A program made the translations under genes and the position numbers. DNA of 64,000 nucleotides from Halictus rubicundus (lineage: Eukaryota > Arthropoda > Insecta > Hymenoptera > Halictidae), in contig NC_135163.1 in the NCBI RefSeq assembly GCF_050948215.1, positions 3,596,001-3,660,000 of the forward strand, in the 5' to 3' direction. This document shows, piece after piece, positions 57,045 through 64,000 of this stretch (positions are counted from its first letter, which is position 1; each line of letters opens with the position of its first letter). Under the pieces are notes generated by a model. That model ran no database searches and was not told the origin of the DNA. It saw only the letters and a list, made by a program, of their open reading frames with translations.

Positions 57045-57942
57045 CTTTATGAACAAAAAGGATAAAAAATTATGTGTCCGAGTTCGAATAGCTCTGGGAC
57101 TTTTTCAAAAATTGATTTCATCAAAGTTTGCATCCGTGAGGACATTTTTTATCTAGTCTAATGTAAAATTCAATAAATTTGTATTAAATAAAATCTCGTG
57201 GAGGTAATTTAGGATACTCGGCTCGATTTTTTAGCAAATACTATTGAAACATCGTACAGTAAGACATCAAATTTTTAAAAAGAGCATAATTTTATAACAT
57301 TATTGAATATCTCGTATTTTTCAACCGTTCGAACCATAACAAAAATAATGAGAAAATGAAAGGCAGGTGGTCGCACAATAACTGGCATAACCATTTAAAG
57401 TTGAGATGCAACGTAGATGACACTTATCGATTTAGAGTGCAACGTGAAATTTTCATCAACTCGAGTTAATTCAGGCTTACAGTGCTATTCTAGTCTATTC
57501 GAAAACGCGACGGGTTACGTAGTTAGGCGACCTGTTCCAGTTCCTCTGATAATATTCACATGTAACACGGTTTTCGGCTCGAACTTTCGAATGAGCTGAC
57601 GCGGTTGCTATAACACAGCTGCGCTTAAAAATTAAACGAGTTTTCGTTTTAAAACCGACTTTAAACACTAAACTTAATATGCGAGAAATTGATGAATTAC
57701 TGGAGTAAAAGCATCAACGTTTTCGCTTGAGGTTTTTGAACAAAATATTAAATATAACTTTTTGATCATATTTTGGATCATTTAATTAAATTCAACGTAA
57801 TAGAATGAGAATATTAATCATCTCACCGACTAAAATAAATGTAAAATCTTCTCGAAATCTATGGGTCTTAAGAAATACGCTGATGATGATTTAAAAGAAT
57901 AAAAAACATAACTGTGACTCGAAAGTAGCTATTTGTAATCAG
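57045..57942. other. AT-rich non-coding stretch
   Basis: No repeat ends or exon supported. Confidence 0.45.
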
Positions 57943-57944
57943 TA

Positions 57945-58137
57945 GACTATGGATCTTAGCGCAAAATAAAAAATTTTCACCTGAATTGCAACAGACTGGA
58001 GTGAAATAGAAATTTTCTTTCCTAATGTGTTTAATAGGTTGAAAATAATGTAACAATATTATAAAATTTTTCTAATGTTTCTACTGTTTGAAAATACGCC
58101 TACCAATTTTCCTCATAAATGCATAAAATCCGCAGTC
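57945..58137 (+). mobile_element. GACTGCGGA-type TA MITE, intact
   Basis: TA at 57943-57944 and 58138-58139. Ends GACTATGGATCTTAGCGC and TGCATAAAATCCGCAGTC, 193 bp. The left end has a few substitutions; the right end is perfect. Confidence 0.9.
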
Positions 58138-58139
58138 TA

Positions 58140-60967
58140 GTAATCAGGAATTACTCGAATATAATTCCGTACTTTGTCAATAAATAAAAATAGCTTCCGA
58201 ACGTGATCGAACGGTGGGTACCTCACGCCCTAATAATAATCCATATCGAGAGATAACTTAAATCGATAATGCAAAGTTCCGCTATATATAAAAAAAAAAA
58301 AAAAAGAAAAAACGATTCACCGCTTTATCGGTTGATCCGTGTTCCTCTGGTCGGTGTCGTGAAACGAGCAATAAAAAAACGAACGGGAGGGGATGGAAAT
58401 TAGTCGGTGCATCTGTCGCCGGCACAGCGTGAATTTGGGGTGGCGCCCTCGCCGTGACGACGTATCGGCCAACAGGCGTATAATCTGTTTAAGTTTGCTC
58501 ATTTGACTCGGTTGACTAACCGCGATTCAGGGCTGACTCGTCTTTCACCGGCCCCTGGGGGAACCCTAGGCGGGAGCATCATCCCTTACGAGACAGATGT
58601 GTCCACGGATCATCCCCTAAATACACGGAATCTCGTCTTGCGCGTTTTATCTGGCGCGTGGGACGGGAGAAGGGGAGGGGAGGGTCACGGTGTAACGTTC
58701 GCGAGCATAACATCGCCTAATTTGATCGGGGACGATTCCGTATACTGTATTCCATTCGAGATCACCGCTCTCGGATACAATTTTCGTCCTAGTCGCCCCT
58801 GTTCCCGATGCCAAGCCGCAGAATTTATTTGTTGGCGAGGAGCGCGCGCGCGCCTGCGCGTCTGCGGGTTACATCACCGGTCGGTTAACGACTTCGAGTC
58901 GAAAACAGGGACGGGGCCGGCTTACCCTGGATTTACGCGGGCGTATCTCCGTTCACGCGTGGCTACCGGTTGTTTTAAATCCGCGAACGCACCCCCGGTG
59001 ACTCAGCGGAAATCTTCCCGAAACCTCGCAACACAGGACGCCTACTCGATCGGTACGATCGTTCTCCCATTCGCCTAAAACTCGAGAAACAGCCCCAAGA
59101 GAATGTTAAAGACCCATTAAATTCCCGCGGGATTTTAATTATCCGGCGCGAACACTAACGGACAATTCCGCGCATGTATCGTCGGCCGGCGCGATAAACT
59201 ATCGTTGCGGTCGCCGCGCTATGAAACATCTACGTATTTATCTGGAACGCGGTGTCGTAAACTGTGAAACGCGCTCGTTACGCTCCTCCCGGCTATTAGA
59301 ATCGGTATCCAGATTTCGTTAAGCGTTGCATTCCCGTGGAAAATTACGGAGGCCGCGCGCCACGGCTAACAATGACCCGGTAAATTAAAATCGTTCGGTC
59401 CGGCGTATCGAGCCGGCGGTTTGCTGTTTTAAATTTATTCGCGGATATTTTTCCGTGCGGTCGACGCGTCCGAATTCGCGCGGCTCGCGGAAAAATTCCG
59501 CCGTTCCCTCTAATTTCGCGTCAAAGGTGACCAGCGCAAATTTGTCCTGCGCGCGATGTGCGGCGCGGCGGCCGTTTCGGTACGTTAAACCGCGCCGGGG
59601 ATCCTAATTCCCGGCTTCCTGGGCGGTGTAAAATTGCCGCGCGAACTTTCCGCACTTTTAATCTCGCAATTCCCCCGGGAAACAAGCCGCATCCGCATCG
59701 CCGCGACGCGGCAGTGCTCGGATCGTTTGCAAATGAGCACAGAGAGAAAGAGAGAGAGAGATGCACTGGTCGCCCGGTTACTGGAAAATCTCGCCGGGCG
59801 CGACGCGGCGCGGCGGGGCGTCAGCGTTGTCTCCGTTATTTTGCATCGCGAATACCTTATCGCTCGGCCGGTTTTGTTTTTAATTAGCGCCGCGGCGGAC
59901 TGCACGCGAGTCCCGGCGATAATGCGAGTCGCGTACGCGATAAACGGTCCCGCTCCTGGAATTTCTAAGCGCTCGGTGATCCAGTGAGTTAGCGCCGGCT
60001 TTTCACGGTGCCACCGCAGATAACCGGCAAACGAATGCGGCCGATCTTCATCGCGCGATTAGTCCTATAATCGGAATTATTATTAGAGCGTTAACGCCGC
60101 GCCGCGCCGCGAACGCCGGTGTTTAATTAATCAGTTTTTGCCGGCTGGTGGGAGAGCTCGATATTAGGAATTGAATTAAACTACGGAATAAACTGACGGT
60201 GACCAGTCGCGTAGCGATAATCGGGATTGTGCGTTCCGTCCGTTCGGCCGCGCGTGAAATACAGACAAATAGCAACTTCGGGCCCGTGCCCCGCGAAGCT
60301 TTTACTCCGCCCGGTGGATTAACCCTTTCGATTAAACGATTAAACTGTTTAGCGTACTCGCTAGGTTCTCTGATTTGATCACCGGCACCCCGTGACCGCG
60401 ATATTCGAAGATCAAAGATTTTTGTTGGTGCGAATTAAACGATTTCCCTCGTCGTCGCGGACAGTGCAGAATCGGAAACGCGTTCGTTGATCCCGGAGTC
60501 TCTTGTTTTATTGCATTCGTAATTGCAATGTTCAAACTTCAACCAATCGTAATATGATGAATTCATCAATTTGATGAATTACTTCCTGACCGCGAACAGA
60601 CCGTTGCTTTCGATCACAATTTTTCTTGCTGAAATATAAACATTAACTGAACGTTGACAGTTCCATAATCGATTGTCCACCGTGTCCCAATTTCATTGTC
60701 AAAATATAAATGTCCAAATTTCCTGAACAGTGCGCAAGAGAGTTAAATAACAATGGGCGTAAAAATTAAATTGGCTCCGTTTATGTAAAATACGACGTCG
60801 TGATTGTTACACCCCGTTCCATTTAATTGGCTTCTGCATTTTTTATTTAATTTAGAGATAGTAATCAAATATCAGCAGTTTGGCGCAGTCTACATAATTA
60901 ATATTCTTTATTAATTAGTGACGCTTGTTTACCGAATATGGGATTTTATTATTGTTATTTACAGGTA
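58140..60967. other. CpG-rich non-coding stretch; no gene seen
   Basis: A-rich run at about 58287-58310, then 58500-60350 with the densest CpG of the window. It includes the longest open frame (58503-59078, 191 codons), which has no domain and a composition matching the surrounding GC-rich sequence. Two further phases at 59558-59987 are also open. Nothing supports expression. Confidence 0.45.
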
Positions 60968-61170
60968 TAAGTTACTGTTATTTGCAATTGTAAGTTACTG
61001 TTATTTGCAATTGTAAGTTACTGTTATCTATAGTTAAAAGTTACTGTTATCTATAGTTAAAAGTTACTGTTATCTGTAGTTAAAAGTTACTGTTATCTGT
61101 AGTTAAAAGTTACTGTTATCTGTAGTTAAAAGTTACTGTTATCTGTAGTTAAAAGTTACTGTTACTTACA
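60968..61170. repeat. 23-bp minisatellite, nine units
   Basis: GTTACTGTTAT recurs at 60971, 60994, 61017, 61040, 61063, 61086, 61109, 61132 and 61155, the last unit reading GTTACTGTTAC. The first two units carry TTGCAATTGTAA where the later ones carry CTATAGTTAAAA or CTGTAGTTAAAA, so the array grew from one edge. Confidence 0.95.
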
Positions 61171-63106
61171 GTCTATGTGACATGTGATCAATGAGTTTCC
61201 GATAATTTTTTACAATACATTTTGAACAGTTAAAGCAGAGTGCAGATTATTGAAAAAATATGCACTGTGAACAATCGAATATTCTATTGGAACAATATTA
61301 TCAGAATAACCCTGAAATTGCAACTGTTGCAATTACAACGCGCGGCTCCCAGATCATTAGCAGATCCCAAATTAATTAAACTCGATAGCCTTCAATCTGT
61401 AATCGATAATTTTGAGGTCGAACCACGATATCGTGTTATTCCTTGGAGTAAACACTTTGGAAACCTTATTAATTAAGAACCCTTCTCAATCATATTAAAC
61501 AACAGTGTGACAAGTGAAAATTCTGGAGCAAGAGAACCCGTTCAACTGCAAAGCAATTAGTAAAAATTTCTGCGTCCGGTACATGGCCAGTAAGCCGATC
61601 AACTTTGCCAAGCTTAAGCCGAGCTTTACTTATTGGCAATTTGCTACCAGTTTTTTTTATAAAATCGAAGATATACAGTTGAGAATTTGTCAATGAATTG
61701 TTCAAAAGCGGCGACAATTTCATTCATAATTCAAGAAATTTTTAAAATTAATATAACGTAACAAGTTCTTCTGAGATTATTATTCAAACGACAATTATTG
61801 AGCTTCTTTGACATACTGTTCAATCATTAAAAAGCCTATTAAGGGAAGATTTTCGCGTAACTGGTTCAAAAAATCGATTTTTGTCGTATTTCTTACAAAC
61901 CCTAAATTCAAAGATTTTTACAACTTACCGATTTCAATGGAACTTCGTACATGTACATACCTTACATAGATTTACAAAAGACACGTTTTAAATTTTCACT
62001 ACAGGCACAGATAAAAAGCTTAAAAATCGTGATCTTCACATTTTTCTTCGCAATTGCGATCGCTAACAAAACTAAACTAAAACTAATCTTTCTAAAATCT
62101 CAAATAAATTCTGCTTGGTCGACATTTAAAAGAATTATTCGTTTTCAAAGTGGTGCACGAATACTTTTTACCCTGGCCGTACGCGTTTCCTTCCAAATTT
62201 CGAATTTACGATGCACGCGAAAGACTCGTTCGATCCCGGCAGTGTTCTCGTAATCATCGGATCGTATTTGAAAATACTTAATCGCCATTGTCGGAACGGC
62301 CGTGTTCGAAGTGTACAGTCATCTGGATTATGAATCGGAGCACGCAGAGTCTCTTGATTGGCATTCCGAAAATTTCTATAGCGCGAGCGAACGCGAATCT
62401 ATCCGGAGCGGTTCGAAAGGGATTTACTCCAAATTCCTTTATCGGCACAACTATTGTGCACGCTTTCGACGTTTTATTTGGATCTATAGAGCCGCGGCGC
62501 ACCGATTCTGTGACGGGAATACCGTCACAGGGACGAAATATTCTTACGGATTCGACTTCTGTATCGATCGGCCGGCGCGGTTGCCAGTAATGGTCGCTTT
62601 AAAACCAGAAACCCGACGCATTCATAACCGCCGGCGAAGCGTACGGCACGAGAGATCCATCGAACCAACCTGCCACGAGTAGGATCGATCCCTGCACCGC
62701 AAAAACAAAAACAAAAAAAGAAAAAAAAATATAACGACAGCGAACCGTTGCGTGTTTGCGCGTACCGTTATTTTTCCGGTGGAATCCAAAGGACAACGCG
62801 GAACGAGAGGTTCCATCGACCTTTTCCGATGCGTAGCTGTTCCATTTCGTGCGGGCACATAAAAATGAAAGCTCGATACCAACCCCGCAGACTGAATTAT
62901 GGTCGGGCACGAAAGAATGCTGCTGATGCCATCCGGACTCAAAGTACGATCGACCTTACACCGAGAAAAAACTTGTCCGTTGACAACGCACCTTATTCAC
63001 ACCGGCCTCTTGATAGACTTGGATCTATGCTAGCATAGTTTCCCGATCAGTGAACAAGAGCTTTCACGCGATTCGTGGCTTTCTTTTTGTGTATTGGTTC
63101 GTAGAA
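61171..63106. other. Non-coding stretch; no gene seen
   Basis: AT-rich to 62150, then CpG-rich. Two overlapping plus-strand frames at 62288-62682 (100 and 126 codons) have no domain. Confidence 0.4.
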
Positions 63107-63108
63107 TA

Positions 63109-63266
63109 CAGTGAATTCTCGATATATGTCAACAACACGACTCTTGACAGCGTCGTCCAAGAGACATACCCGTGTTACTCGTGAGGTATATATACCCCGC
63201 GGTAGTGGGGATAATTCCGCGACGTTTATCATCCAGGCCTTGGCGACATATATAGAGAAATCACTG
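63109..63266 (-). mobile_element. CAGTG MITE, group A, short
   Basis: TA, CAGTGAATTCTCG on the left; GAGAAATCACTG followed by AA on the right. 158 bp, R to L. The segment between the R end and the CCCCGCGGTAGTGGGG block is shortened. Confidence 0.9.
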
Positions 63267-63347
63267 AATTAACTTGCTACATTTTTGTAATGTCATTATC
63301 TCAGGAACACTACTAGATCTTTCGCAGTGAAATGAAATTGAAATTAA

Positions 63348-63528
63348 CACTAGGTTTACAGTTTTTAATTTGTGATTATCGAGATTGTAGAGATGCATCT
63401 ATCAGGAATTATTAAAAAAATGTCTTTCTTCGGGTATATGCTGTCAAAAATGACTAAAAATTTGGATAGACACAATCTTGGTATTTTTATAAAGTAATAG
63501 ACACTTTTAGTGTTCCGTAAACCTAGTG
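63348..63528 (+). mobile_element. TTAA MITE, CACTAGGTTTACG family, intact
   Basis: TTAA at 63344-63347 and 63529-63532. Ends CACTAGGTTTACAG and CCGTAAACCTAGTG, 181 bp. Sister of the worn copy at 31849. Confidence 0.92.
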
Positions 63529-63532
63529 TTAA

Positions 63533-64000
63533 CTTAATTACGTTATAAGTGACCCCCAACTTTGAGGACTGTTTTCACCCCTTTAACGTGGACGACGGCC
63601 AATAAAAAAATATGTGTCCAATATTTTTCTAATAACCAGCTCTTCCCAAAGTTTCATAAAAAATCGGCGTGTATCCCTTGTAAGACCAGTTCGAAATCCG
63701 ACAAAATTGACGCTTTGCTATCGTTGGAAATTTCCTGATAATTTCCTGAAAAAACGCGACGGTGAGGATGAACTTGTCCCGTTCGATTTTCTCATATCAA
63801 GATGAACTTCGCTGCACCCTGTAACAGGTCGTGCCGGCATTTTTTTCCCCCTCAGAGGCAAGACGACCTCCTGAGATAGGACAGATGGCGTGACGAATAT
63901 CGCGTTCGACTGGTAATTACCAGCTCGAGGGTATAACGTGGGTAATCAAACGGTCAGACGCTGCCGTTCCCAGAGGGAAAGGCAACCCTTCGTGCCACCC
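63533..64000. other. Non-coding stretch; no gene seen
   Basis: GCACCCTGTAAC near 63812 may be an ACAGGG-type end. No gene. Confidence 0.4.

Noticed and set aside
58503..59078. 191-codon plus-strand open frame, the longest in the window
   Set aside because: No recognisable domain, GC-rich sequence with low stop density, and neighbouring phases and strands are also open. No initiation or splice context supports it.
62302..62682. 126-codon frame with overlapping 100-codon frame
   Set aside because: Two overlapping phases and the opposite strand are open together; composition effect.

Overview
The window is eukaryotic, repeat-rich and without a convincing gene. Long stretches keep CpG (many CGCG and GCGCG words) between AT-rich blocks. 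No open frame exceeds about 190 codons, none shows a recognisable host protein domain, and I see no tRNA or rRNA. The repeats (mariner remnants, TA-flanked MITEs, many TTAA-flanked MITEs, one Transib-type element) fit an insect. The unmasked CpG and the ACAGGG-ended repeat at 5.4 kb, which I remember from bee and ant genomes, point to a hymenopteran. That assignment is inference, not proof. The window is best read as an intergenic region or a very large intron.

The dominant component is one family of short non-autonomous elements, here called the CAGTG MITE. It has about 25 copies or clusters. The ends are CAGTGATTTCTC or CAGTGAATTCTC (group A), or CAGTGTTTACTC (group B), and TA dinucleotides flank most intact copies. 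Single copies are about 150-220 bp, with two distinguishable halves. The L half runs CAGTGATTTCTC, ATATATGTC, then a block near TATCCCCACTACCGCGGGG. The R half runs CAGTGAATTCTC, GATATATGTC, then an inner inverted ATATATGTC. Tc1/mariner-superfamily mobilisation is likely from the TA target and the CAGTG end.

Five clusters of this MITE are tandem arrays built from one end or the whole element plus flank: 6701-7241, 7982-9044, 40066-41009, 42202-43275 and 54524-55535. A sixth array (37.4-38.3 kb, about 162-bp units) carries the last 11 bp of a neighbouring MITE in its units. A piggyBac-like TTAA MITE at 12386-13206 has also multiplied one end, as a 332-bp dimer of 165/167-bp units. End-seeded tandem amplification in unrelated MITEs is the most unusual feature here.

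A second layer is a set of TTAA-flanked MITEs with at least five different terminal repeats (CCCTTTGCACTCG, CACTAAACCTRCCA, CACTAGGTTTACG, CACKTTGAMYGCCA, CCCTAGGGTGGTCGCG), plus a 693-bp element ending CCTGTTAACCG. These resemble piggyBac products. Several are nested in older repeats, and one nest (35.9 kb) has an empty counterpart in the same window (56.96 kb). A Transib-like foldback element at 10739-11249 has CACAGTG ends and a CGCCG duplication. A mariner transposase C-terminal fossil lies at 22751-22937.

The other stretches (0-1, 1.2-3, 9-10.5, 13.5-16, 27-28.7, 32.3-33.2, 34.7-35.8, 38.3-40, 46.2-49.3, 49.5-53.4 and 58.1-63.1 kb) are unique or low-complexity sequence in which I see no supported gene. 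Many short open frames are translations of the MITEs: the recurring peptide MINVAELSPLPRG is the L half read in one frame and is not a protein family.
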